NCBI RefSeq assembly: GCF_900009135.1
Contig: NZ_LT797688.1
Coordinates: forward strand, 743,722-807,721
Origin: Planktothrix sp. PCC 11201
GTDB taxonomy: Bacteria > Cyanobacteriota > Cyanobacteriia > Cyanobacteriales > Microcoleaceae
Direction of reading: 5' to 3'
Length of the DNA stretch: 64,000 nt
Position numbers and translations under genes: made by a program. The number at the start of each line of letters is the position of its first letter. The stretch's first letter is position 1. Below the pieces are notes generated by a model. That model worked only from the letters and a program-made list of their open reading frames with translations. It made no database searches and had not been told where the DNA came from. This document shows, in pieces, positions 27,650-35,628 of this stretch.

Positions 27650-28975
27650 TTAACGATTCATTTGACGAGTAGCAAGATCAATTTTTTTAACAAAATAATC
27701 CTCTCGATATTTTAACTGTTGTGCTAATCCTAATCCTTGTTGGAAGGCGGCGATCGCAGATTGATAGGCTTTTTGTGATAAATAAATATCTCCTATTTGA
27801 TCATAAGCATTCATCATTCCATAATAATTATAAGCCTGTTGATTGACTAAAACTTGGGCTTGGTAAATGTCTAAAGCGGTTTTAATTTGATTTTGAGACC
27901 GATAGAGTTTACCCAGTCTCCCTAATGCTTCACTAGCATTATCAAACTGTTGAATTGAAGTAGCAATACTGTAGGCCTCTTGATAAGTTAATCCCGCTTG
28001 TTCAAATTGTTCTAATTTTTCATAATTCCAACCAATACCTAACTTAATTTCTGGAATTGGCAATAAATTTTGCTGATTTGCATAATATCCAGCCAGTCTT
28101 TCTTTAACAGAAATAGCCTTTAAATATTCTCCTGTTTGTTCATAAATAAAAGCCAACTGTTGTAGCGATCGCACTTCACTGGGTGGGGGTGTGGGGTTGG
28201 GATTTTCCGGTGTAGCTGGTTGGGTTGGCGGCGGTAGTACATCCCCTTTAATGGCGCGGATTTCCTGTTGTAATTCTAGCAATTTTTCATAGGTTTGGGC
28301 GGCGTTGGGATAGTCTAACCACATCATATAAATTTGAGCAATTTCATTAAAATATTGTTCTTGGGCTAAACTATCTTGACTTTGATTTGCCGTTTCTAAT
28401 AATTGTTGATATAGGCTTAAAGCTGAATTTTTAGCCCTAATATTCTTAAATGCTAATCCCAAGGATTCCCATAATTGAAGATCATTAATCTTTTCCTTGT
28501 TAAGTTTTTGTGAAATTTGATCAAGACGTTCTGTGATAAATTTTATATATAATCTTTGACTATTATTCCAAGCAATTAACCCGACTCGATTTAAAGCTGC
28601 AATTTCTTGAGACAATCCAAAATAACGACGAATTCTCAACTCTCGGTTCCATAATTCAAACGCACCTGGAATATTTCCCGCCACTAATAATCCTGTAGCT
28701 TCCGCATTGAGTTTAACTAATTCAGGTTCTAATATTTGCTGTTGACTTTGACCTAAAACTTGACCGTCAGGGGGAGGAGAAGGGAGTAAAGGATCGGATT
28801 CTTTACTGAATAATGGGTTAGGAGAAAAATCATCTAATAAAGGTTTTTCTGGTTCGGGTTGTTTTGGCTTTTGGGCGATCGCAACTCTAGTATTTCCTAA
28901 ACTAGACAAGATTACAATAACAGCTATTAAAATAATATTTACTGTCTGCATAGTCAGTTTTTTTAGGTTGATCAT
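27650..28975 (-). CDS. Exported TPR-repeat protein
   Basis: About 441 residues from an ATG at 28975. The longer frame (to 29053) overlaps the upstream gene and would bury the signal peptide. The N-terminus 'TVNIILIAVIVILSS...VAIAQ' is a cleavable signal peptide or membrane anchor. A proline-rich linker follows, then TPR-like helices throughout ('AALNRVGLIAWNNSQRLY', 'SALSLYQQLLETANQSQ', 'SAIAAFQQGLGLAQQLK'), interrupted by a Pro/Thr-rich loop ('PPPTQPATPENPNPTPPP'). It is likely a periplasmic scaffold. It lies 38 bp downstream of the VMAP-type gene and opens the accessory island. Confidence 0.75.
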   Translation of the reverse strand: MINLKKLTMQTVNIILIAVIVILSSLGNTRVAIAQKPKQPEPEKPLLDDFSPNPLFSKESDPLLPSPPPDGQVLGQSQQQILEPELVKLNAEATGLLVAGNIPGAFELWNRELRIRRYFGLSQEIAALNRVGLIAWNNSQRLYIKFITERLDQISQKLNKEKINDLQLWESLGLAFKNIRAKNSALSLYQQLLETANQSQDSLAQEQYFNEIAQIYMMWLDYPNAAQTYEKLLELQQEIRAIKGDVLPPPTQPATPENPNPTPPPSEVRSLQQLAFIYEQTGEYLKAISVKERLAGYYANQQNLLPIPEIKLGIGWNYEKLEQFEQAGLTYQEAYSIATSIQQFDNASEALGRLGKLYRSQNQIKTALDIYQAQVLVNQQAYNYYGMMNAYDQIGDIYLSQKAYQSAIAAFQQGLGLAQQLKYREDYFVKKIDLATRQMNR

Positions 28976-29013
28976 AAAATTAATAGCGCAGAATTTAAAA
29001 TAGAATCTATTTA

Positions 29014-29448
29014 TTATTCTATAACTATTTTCAACTGTTTGTAAACAGTCCAATCAGTTATTTTAGGATTTCGTCCTACAAATTGACCATAAGTTCTTTC
29101 TTTTTGCCAAGTTTCTTCCCGATAATTTAAGGGAGGAGAATCAGGAGGATTTGGCTTTTGATAATTTTTCCATTTACGCTCAATAGCGGCTTTAAAATCG
29201 TCTTTTTTTACTTTTTCTCCAAGGGCTTCTGAAAGTTTTTGCCAAAATTTATTACCAGCATCTCCACGAAAATAGTCTAAGGAGTAGCCTGAATCATTAG
29301 CTATTTGTTGATAAGTTTTATCCTGCCAAGAACCACGAAAAATGATCGTTTCTACATCACTCACATAACGCTGAAATTTATCATAAAAACTTTTATTTGC
29401 GACTTCTAAAGCTTCATCTTCACTTAAGTTACTGAATTGAGATTCCAT
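29014..29448 (-). CDS. Stand-alone VMAP-type helix-turn-helix protein
   Basis: A 144-residue protein matching the N-terminal helical/HTH domain that usually heads cyanobacterial NACHT, NB-ARC and vWA-MoxR-associated (VMAP) proteins: 'RGSWQDKTYQQIANDSGYS' and 'FWQKLSEALGEKVKKDDF'. Here no ATPase follows; after residue 100 comes only a proline-rich tail. AGGAG lies 11 bases before the ATG at 29448; a GTG four codons upstream overlaps that site and is less likely. Adaptor or DNA-binding function is inferred. Neighbours are a TPR protein and, beyond a small peptide gene, a kinase/STAND pair. Confidence 0.65.
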   Translation of the reverse strand: MESQFSNLSEDEALEVANKSFYDKFQRYVSDVETIIFRGSWQDKTYQQIANDSGYSLDYFRGDAGNKFWQKLSEALGEKVKKDDFKAAIERKWKNYQKPNPPDSPPLNYREETWQKERTYGQFVGRNPKITDWTVYKQLKIVIE

Positions 29449-29464
29449 AAGATTAAACACTCCT

Positions 29465-29493
29465 ACCTGACTTAACCTGACTTGACCTGACTT
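29465..29493. repeat. Three 10-bp direct repeats upstream of the VMAP-type gene
   Basis: 'ACCTGACTTA', 'ACCTGACTTG' and 'ACCTGACTT' lie head to tail, one helical turn apart, 17-45 bp before the ATG at 29448. They could be phased protein-binding sites or a leader element. Confidence 0.6.
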
Positions 29494-29730
29494 CTCATTA
29501 TATCAGATGTTCAAAGCCCTGACTTGAACCGTATCGACTGTTTTAACAAGCTAAGAGAGCATAGGGTTATTGGTTTATGGGTTCAGTTTTAGTTCACTTT
29601 GTTGCACGAACAGGATTGATCTCAAACTGAGTAATTTAACCCTAATAAATCAAGCATTCTGGAAATATACGAGTAAGCACAGTTGGCCGACGAGCTTCTC
29701 ATCCCACTTAAGATTGAGAGGTAATCTGTG

Positions 29731-29904
29731 ATGAAACGTCTTTCTTTGACTAAAATCTTACTCCTTGTGAGTTTAATGCTTCATGGTGTTAACTTAATCG
29801 GTAAAATTTTGCCTTATAATCAACCTGCTTTTGCTTCTCCAGATCCTTTTGAAGTTAAGGTTAATCATAATTGTCCAGATGGTAATACAGGAGGAACAAA
29901 GTAG
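29731..29904 (+). CDS. Small secreted peptide precursor
   Basis: A 57-residue frame with a classical signal peptide: basic start 'MKRLSLTK', hydrophobic core 'ILLLVSLMLHGVNLIG' and a predicted signal-peptidase site after 'PAFA'. The mature part would be only about 22 residues ('SPDPFEVKVNHNCPDGNTGG' plus TK) with a single Cys. 'GAGAGG' about 10 bases before the ATG is a good ribosome binding site. It stands alone on the plus strand between minus-strand genes of the accessory island. Function unknown; a short secreted factor or a truncated exported protein are both possible. Confidence 0.55.
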   Translation: MKRLSLTKILLLVSLMLHGVNLIGKILPYNQPAFASPDPFEVKVNHNCPDGNTGGTK

Positions 29905-29965
29905 TTTGTAATTCTAACTAGATTTGCCTAGATTATAGGCAATCTAGCTTAGTTTTATAAAATCA

Positions 29966-31522
29966 TTATTGTTTAACTTTCTGCTTTGCTAATTCTTGCC
30001 ATTCTTTGATTTCTGGCTGATCATCTGGAGCAGAATAAGTTAAACATTTTTGCCATTTTTCCTGTGCTGATTCTTGTTCAGCTTCTAATACTTGTGCCAT
30101 TAAACAGTAAGGTGGTGCTAGATTTAAGTTTAAGTTAATTGCCTGTTTTAGAGATTGTTTCGCAGCCGATAATTGTCCTGATTTTAATTGTGACCAGCCT
30201 AAATTTTTGTAGAGATTATGTTTGGTTTTAATCTCAGAATTAGGATTAATTTTTAAACTGGTCTCAATTAAAGTAATAGCTTGATTGTAATTACCTGTTA
30301 AAATTTCTAAACGAGCTAAATTATTGTAAGATTTGTCTAAATTCCCTATATCAATAGCTTTTTTATATTCATTTTTGGCTGAACCTAATTGTTCTTGATT
30401 GTCATAAATTAATCCTAAGTTATGATGAGCCGAAACAGATTTATTATTGAAAAATAAGGCTAAACGATATTGCCATAAAGCACTATTATAATTGGATTGG
30501 TTAAATGCTTGTAAACCACTCTCATTAAGTTGTCTAGAAATTTGAGGTGATAATAAAGATAAAATTAGAGAGGTTACAACTAAAAAGGTAGCTATAGGAA
30601 TTGTATTTAATAAAAATTTTTGTTTTTGAATTAAAAAGAAATAATGCCAATAATTTTGGTGTTTTATTAGCTCTAAAATTTGATTAATATTTTCGTTTTT
30701 TTCTTGTTCTATCGCGTCTAAGTATTGTAAAATAATTGATGTATTCTGAGGACGTTTACCCGGATATTCTTCGATCATATAGTTAATTAATTTTGCTAAA
30801 GATTGAAATTCATCTTTAAGTGTGTTTTTGGCAAAATCTTCAGGATTATTTCCTGTTAATAAACTCACAAAAGTGCGCCCTAATGCAAAAAAATCTGATT
30901 GAGGAAAACATAAACCTGTAAATTCTTGTTCTGGTGGTGTATATAGGGGAGATACAATTTTTGTACCAGATTCATTTTTACCCATCTTAATTAAATAAGT
31001 TGTTGTCATTTGTCTAACAGCACCAAAGTCAATTAAAACTAAAGTTCCATCAGACTTTAAGATAATATTTTCTGGTTTAATATCTCGGTGTATCAGTTTC
31101 TCTTGATGAATTATAGCAATAGTTTTTGTTAATTGCTTTAACCAATTTAGAGCTATTATTATATTAGGGATTTTTTGATTTTTTTCTAACCACTGTTGTA
31201 AATTTTCTCCAGTAACTTTTTCCATTACTAAACAATGTAATGGTGTTAAATAACCTTCTGGGGTAATGGTAAAGTAATCATAACCTTTAGGGATACCAGG
31301 ATGAGCTAATTTTTGTAATACTTTTGCTTCTTGTTTAAACAGAGAAATGATTTTATTTTGATCTTTTTCTGGATAATATTGAAATTTATGCTGCTGGAGT
31401 ATTTTTAATACTTTATGTTCTTGATCTTGGAGATCATAGACTTCCCACACTTCTCCAAATCCTCCTGTTCCTAAAAGACAGATCACTTGATATCTATGAT
31501 TAATTATTTGTCCTATTTCCAT
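29966..31522 (-). CDS. Membrane Ser/Thr protein kinase with C-terminal TPRs
   Basis: A 518-residue Hanks-type kinase. The kinase domain (about 10-275) has P-loop 'GTGGFGEVW' (18-26), Lys40, catalytic 'HRDIKPEN' (Asp147) and 'IDFG' (Asp165), so it should be active. A membrane helix (about 302-325) follows, then TPR repeats to the end ('ALWQYRLALFFNNKSVSAHH', 'GNYNQAITLIETSLKINP'). The topology puts the kinase in the cytoplasm and the TPRs on the other side. It overlaps the end of the upstream NB-ARC gene by 23 bp, which points to translational coupling: the kinase and the STAND ATPase are made together. Confidence 0.92.
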   Translation of the reverse strand: MEIGQIINHRYQVICLLGTGGFGEVWEVYDLQDQEHKVLKILQQHKFQYYPEKDQNKIISLFKQEAKVLQKLAHPGIPKGYDYFTITPEGYLTPLHCLVMEKVTGENLQQWLEKNQKIPNIIIALNWLKQLTKTIAIIHQEKLIHRDIKPENIILKSDGTLVLIDFGAVRQMTTTYLIKMGKNESGTKIVSPLYTPPEQEFTGLCFPQSDFFALGRTFVSLLTGNNPEDFAKNTLKDEFQSLAKLINYMIEEYPGKRPQNTSIILQYLDAIEQEKNENINQILELIKHQNYWHYFFLIQKQKFLLNTIPIATFLVVTSLILSLLSPQISRQLNESGLQAFNQSNYNSALWQYRLALFFNNKSVSAHHNLGLIYDNQEQLGSAKNEYKKAIDIGNLDKSYNNLARLEILTGNYNQAITLIETSLKINPNSEIKTKHNLYKNLGWSQLKSGQLSAAKQSLKQAINLNLNLAPPYCLMAQVLEAEQESAQEKWQKCLTYSAPDDQPEIKEWQELAKQKVKQ

Positions 31523-33281
31523 GATTAATCACACCTGATAAATAACTAATATTGATTTGGAAATATCCTAAACCAGAACTTGAATCCAGTTTGAATAATA
31601 AATCTTGTAATTGAGTATATAAATCTTCAGAACAGTTTAAATTAATAAGTTTGTCTATAATTTTGTTCGATAGTTTAGGATTAATTAAGTTGTTATTAGG
31701 ATTAGGATAAACTAAAGGATGAGTCCTCAATAATCCTATATTTTGCCAATTTTTGGTTTTGATCACTGCTATAATATTAGCGCAAAACTTTTCTACAAAT
31801 AAATTACTAACATATTTCTTAATAAATGGAGGTAGGCTATAAGTTATTTCTGTATTATTAGCATCTTGAATTAAGAGCGATCGCCGTTTGAGTGATTTCA
31901 TCGTATCAAGAATATCTGTCCCTGATAAATAGTGATCAAAAACTTGTTTTAACTGTTCTTGGGACAAATTTTCAGTAACAATAGCCAGGAAATAAATAAT
32001 ATCTATTTCCTGTGATGATAGTTTGGTAAATGCCTGGATAATATAGTTACTAATAACATCACTTACTAGGAGTGAACTTTGTTTAAAATATTGTAAAATA
32101 TTCCCATTAAATTCTTGTTTAATATCCTGTGCTACTAGGTTAAGAACTCCAGGGTGATAACTATAACGTCTGATTAAATTAGTTAAAACTTGAGTATCTT
32201 TACCCAATCCTTGATGTTCAAAAATCTGGAGAGCAGAGGCTGGATCTAATCCCTTTAAATCCCACAAATAAACTGGGATTTGTTGAGATAATAACATTTC
32301 AAATTGTATCGGTTTTTCTTGACTTATAAATAACCCACAACTTTGATGAGATGTTTTAGCTATTTGGCTTAATAACTCTCCATACTCTTGATATTCCTGG
32401 CGGTAATAACCTGCTAAATTTTCTGATTTTAAAAGTTCTTCCCAATTATCTAATATAAGTAAACAACGATGGTTACGAAAATAATCAATAATTGGTTTTA
32501 TATCTTCAGTAAAATTTGTAGATTGTTCGGTTAAATCATGCCAAAATAAAGAAAAAGGCTTAGGATTAGATAAAGTTTTATAAATAATACACTCAAACTG
32601 ATCTGTGATTTGCTCTAAAAGATTTACGATGAAAGTTGTTTTACCAATTCCAGCCATTCCCGATAGTAGAATAACTTTTGTTTGTTTATTACTCAGCCAT
32701 TCCAATAACTGATTTAACTCAGTTTTTCGCCCATAGAATATAGACTGATGGGGAAGTTCATCTAAATTAGATTTTAAGGAAAAATTATCAGATTGTGGAG
32801 GTAGCTGCTCAGTCATTTCTTGAATTTCTTGCCAATCCAAATCCAGAATAGCACAATAAATTTTGAATGCAGTCTCATTCACAGGTTTTCTTATAGATTT
32901 TGAAGCAAATCTATTCCAAGTTCCCCAAGAAATATTCTTTACAAAAAGTTCACCAGATTCAATAAAATTTTTAATATTATCCAGTAAAGTATATTTTGAT
33001 GATTTAATTATTTCTCTCTTAATTTCTGCTATTTTTGCTATTTTTTGTGCTTCGGTTTGATTTTTAGCACCTTCACAATAAAAAATCTGTTCAAAATCTT
33101 TTAACCACTCACGAGCATTGTTACCCAAATTATGGGCTGCTTGATATTGTTGAATGTACTTAAAACAAGCTGCTACTAAAGGTCTAGTATCCTTCTGACT
33201 AACATTCCATTTTTTAGTTTCAATAGCCTCTCTGATTTTTTTCTGTCCTTCTTCAGATGCCATCAAGGTTTGACCTGTCAT
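31500..33281 (-). CDS. NB-ARC STAND ATPase with N-terminal HTH-like module
   Basis: A 593-residue signal-transduction NTPase. The N-terminus shows the cyanobacterial STAND-associated module 'GQKKIREAIETKKWNVS' and later 'WNRFASKSIRKPVNE...DLDWQEI', split by an insertion of about 90 residues. The NB-ARC core has Walker A 'GMAGIGKT' (208-215) and Walker B 'LLILDNWEELL' (Asp278). The winged-helix part runs to about residue 500; the C-terminus lacks WD40, TPR or other sensor repeats. Its 3' end overlaps the kinase gene, so the kinase-TPR protein may provide the sensing or output part. It faces away from the FtsK/WXG operon across a 125-bp divergent region. Confidence 0.88.
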   Translation of the reverse strand: MTGQTLMASEEGQKKIREAIETKKWNVSQKDTRPLVAACFKYIQQYQAAHNLGNNAREWLKDFEQIFYCEGAKNQTEAQKIAKIAEIKREIIKSSKYTLLDNIKNFIESGELFVKNISWGTWNRFASKSIRKPVNETAFKIYCAILDLDWQEIQEMTEQLPPQSDNFSLKSNLDELPHQSIFYGRKTELNQLLEWLSNKQTKVILLSGMAGIGKTTFIVNLLEQITDQFECIIYKTLSNPKPFSLFWHDLTEQSTNFTEDIKPIIDYFRNHRCLLILDNWEELLKSENLAGYYRQEYQEYGELLSQIAKTSHQSCGLFISQEKPIQFEMLLSQQIPVYLWDLKGLDPASALQIFEHQGLGKDTQVLTNLIRRYSYHPGVLNLVAQDIKQEFNGNILQYFKQSSLLVSDVISNYIIQAFTKLSSQEIDIIYFLAIVTENLSQEQLKQVFDHYLSGTDILDTMKSLKRRSLLIQDANNTEITYSLPPFIKKYVSNLFVEKFCANIIAVIKTKNWQNIGLLRTHPLVYPNPNNNLINPKLSNKIIDKLINLNCSEDLYTQLQDLLFKLDSSSGLGYFQINISYLSGVINHGNRTNN

Positions 33282-33313
33282 GGTTAGTTTAGGTTAATTG
33301 TCAAGATCAGTTG

Positions 33314-33334
33314 AGATCAGTAATTAATTGATCT
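33314..33334. promoter_or_regulatory. Palindrome in the divergent region
   Basis: 'AGATCA' and 'TGATCT' (33314-33334) flank an AT-rich 9-bp centre; further AGATC copies lie on both sides (about 33304 and 33340). The position between the divergent NB-ARC gene and the FtsK/WXG operon suits an operator. No regulator is assigned. Confidence 0.45.
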
Positions 33335-33406
33335 TAGCAGATCGTGACATCCAAAGTAGCTTTTGAGATGATGGCAGTGTAGTTAAGCCAAACGAGGAAC
33401 TGAGTT

Positions 33407-33700
33407 ATGGCAGCCTGGTCAAGAGCGATATACCATCGTCAAAACGGAAGATATTACAAATACAAAGAATCTGGCTCGAATAAAGGCATTTTGGATGCTG
33501 ATTCGGCGGACGCACTTGAAAAAGGAAATCCCAAATACCATGATCACTTTTTTAAAAGAAGTGGTACTTGGTATGTGCAAACGAAAGTAGAGAATCGGCA
33601 TCTTTTTGAAGAAATTAGTCCCAATATTAGCGGAGTTGAGCAAGTATCATCGGGTGAATATTTAGACTATTTATTTGATGAAATAAAAAGACTTGATTAG
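33407..33700 (+). CDS. 97-residue protein of unknown function heading the FtsK/WXG cluster
   Basis: A complete small frame with a good ribosome binding site (GAGGAA, about 9 bases before the ATG). The protein is hydrophilic, with many Tyr, Lys and Asp residues ('YHRQNGRYYKYKESGSN', 'GTWYVQTKVENRHLFEEI') and an acidic C-terminus ('YLDYLFDEIKRLD'). It has no signal peptide, membrane segment or known motif. It leads the plus-strand run 143 bp before the coiled-coil gene. An immunity protein, adaptor or regulator for the downstream system are all possible; I do not recognise the family. Confidence 0.6.
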   Translation: MAAWSRAIYHRQNGRYYKYKESGSNKGILDADSADALEKGNPKYHDHFFKRSGTWYVQTKVENRHLFEEISPNISGVEQVSSGEYLDYLFDEIKRLD

Positions 33701-33843
33701 TTCATAATATCTTGTCATTAGGCAAGAAGAAGCCTGGCTCCAAATTTGTCAAAATATGGGGAATTTTAAGAGATATATGATCTATCAAATTCCTGATTAT
33801 TAATGAACAAAAATTATCACCTGACATAGTGAGAGGAAGAATC

Positions 33844-35622
33844 ATGGTTGACCAGATCACAAGCAATGAATCTCTGTATGTAGTTCGTGATCTTATTGCC
33901 CCCATTGCCAATATCAATTTTTTTATCAAGCTGGGTGATTCGGGCGTGAACTACAGCGACGAAGAATTGGCTGGTATTATTAAGGCAGACAATTATGCTA
34001 AAACCAAACAAAAAATTCAGGAATTTGCAGTCCGATGTGAAGAACGTTTAGAAAGTTTCAAGCAGCGTCTCCGAGAAACAGAAGCTGAACTTGAAGCAGC
34101 ACAACATCGTGCAGATGCTAACCGCCCTGGTTCTCCACCAGGTGAAATGTTTTTGGATCGCACTGACCATAATGCTGTTGCTCGTCACAACGCCAAAGTA
34201 AATGAGTATAACAATAAAGTCGATTTGCATCGGCGTTTAGTCGATCAAATGATGCGATCAAAAGAACGGTATGAAGATGCACTAGAGCGCTTTAAAGAGA
34301 AGAAAGCCGAAGTTGAAGAACAAGTGCGCGAAAAGACGGAGGAACTTAAACCGGCTCTTGACAGTGATATGGCTGCTTTTTTGGGCAAGCTTCAGCAGTT
34401 GGTGTTTGATTGTTTTCATAATAAGGCATTGATCTTCGAACCCTTTGTTTTGTTGTTTATGGCGAAGAAAGCCTATGTGTTTTTGTACGATCGCATTGAA
34501 AACAATAGCGATCGCAATACAGCAAGCAATACATTCCGTCAGTTGAATGGTGAACTTGAAACATTAGTTGAAAAGTATTCCGACGAGCTTAAGCAAGCCT
34601 TTACTGAAATTGTGAAGTATCTGTATGAATGTTTTTGCGAGAATGAAGCAATTTTTGACTCCATGCAAAAGCAACTTGAGCAGTTGCCTTATGATATATG
34701 CAATTCCAATGATGATTCTGCCCATTCACTGACATCACTTGTAGTTGATACAAACTTCCAATACAAAGACATTATCGATCCTAATGAATTAGCGCGTGTA
34801 GAAGCCCGTATCCGAGATCGTCAACAGCAGTTTAAAAATAATATTACTGAGATCGATACATTCACTAATCAGATGACCGAAACCTTCGATACGATTGCTG
34901 AAGTGCTTGCCGATAGCAAAACTAAACTTCAACTAATCCGTCAAAACAAAGAAACTCGTATGGGCGAAGCATTTGACTATTCGCGCTTTGTATTAGGTGT
35001 GTTTTATGAAGAAGTACAAGATGAATACCTTAAACAACAAAAAACTTTACTAGAAGCGATGCAATTGGAAATTGAAACCGCCTTGGGAATAAACCTCACA
35101 AAGTTAATCAAAACCATTTTAGACACAGAATTACTTTCTGTTTCAGCAGCACAAGCCATTGATAGCAATACCAGCTTTGCCTTTTTGGAATATCGCCAAA
35201 AGCTCCAGAAAAAGCGACAAGAGTTTACGGGTGGGATCAGGACACTCGATGACCAGTTGCAAGAAATTTCAAAGTTGCCACAGGAAAAATCAGAAGATTT
35301 TGCTAAACAAATGTCAAATTTGTTGGTTATTTCTGTGTTTCCACTAGCAAATTTAGGGACTTTATTTCCTGTGTATCAAGCCCTGACAAAATTTACACCG
35401 GCTTTGGGAAGTGGTCATCCAGTTTATGAAGAATTGCGAGAAAAAACGAAGAGCAAACTGCAAGGTTTTGCGATTGCTCATGCTCTCATTGCTATTCTAA
35501 TTGGTAGCGTGGCTTTTGCTGTTAAAAATGACCAAAAGCCTTTTATTTTAGGAGGTGCAGCAGTCTATACTGTATCTGGCGGTGTCCTCTTTCTACAAAA
35601 GAAACAACTGACTAACCTCTAA
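33844..35622 (+). CDS. Coiled-coil protein with C-terminal membrane hairpin
   Basis: A 592-residue protein starting at an ATG preceded by GAGAGGAAG; an upstream GTG at 33829 overlaps that site and is rejected. The first 170 residues are strongly coiled-coil ('ERLESFKQRLRETEAELEAA', 'RFKEKKAEVEEQVREKTEEL'). A long helical middle follows, and two hydrophobic helices lie near the C-terminus ('GFAIAHALIAILIGSVAF', 'PFILGGAAVYTVSGGVLF'). It ends six bp before the FtsK-like gene, so the two are one operon and probably one membrane complex. Shape is comparable to structural subunits of secretion ATPases, but no homologue is recognised. Confidence 0.75.
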   Translation: MVDQITSNESLYVVRDLIAPIANINFFIKLGDSGVNYSDEELAGIIKADNYAKTKQKIQEFAVRCEERLESFKQRLRETEAELEAAQHRADANRPGSPPGEMFLDRTDHNAVARHNAKVNEYNNKVDLHRRLVDQMMRSKERYEDALERFKEKKAEVEEQVREKTEELKPALDSDMAAFLGKLQQLVFDCFHNKALIFEPFVLLFMAKKAYVFLYDRIENNSDRNTASNTFRQLNGELETLVEKYSDELKQAFTEIVKYLYECFCENEAIFDSMQKQLEQLPYDICNSNDDSAHSLTSLVVDTNFQYKDIIDPNELARVEARIRDRQQQFKNNITEIDTFTNQMTETFDTIAEVLADSKTKLQLIRQNKETRMGEAFDYSRFVLGVFYEEVQDEYLKQQKTLLEAMQLEIETALGINLTKLIKTILDTELLSVSAAQAIDSNTSFAFLEYRQKLQKKRQEFTGGIRTLDDQLQEISKLPQEKSEDFAKQMSNLLVISVFPLANLGTLFPVYQALTKFTPALGSGHPVYEELREKTKSKLQGFAIAHALIAILIGSVAFAVKNDQKPFILGGAAVYTVSGGVLFLQKKQLTNL

Positions 35623-35628
35623 AAAATT

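Noticed and set aside
29465..29493. CRISPR array
   Set aside because: Three adjacent 10-bp repeats without spacers; no cas genes and no repeat-spacer pattern anywhere in the window.
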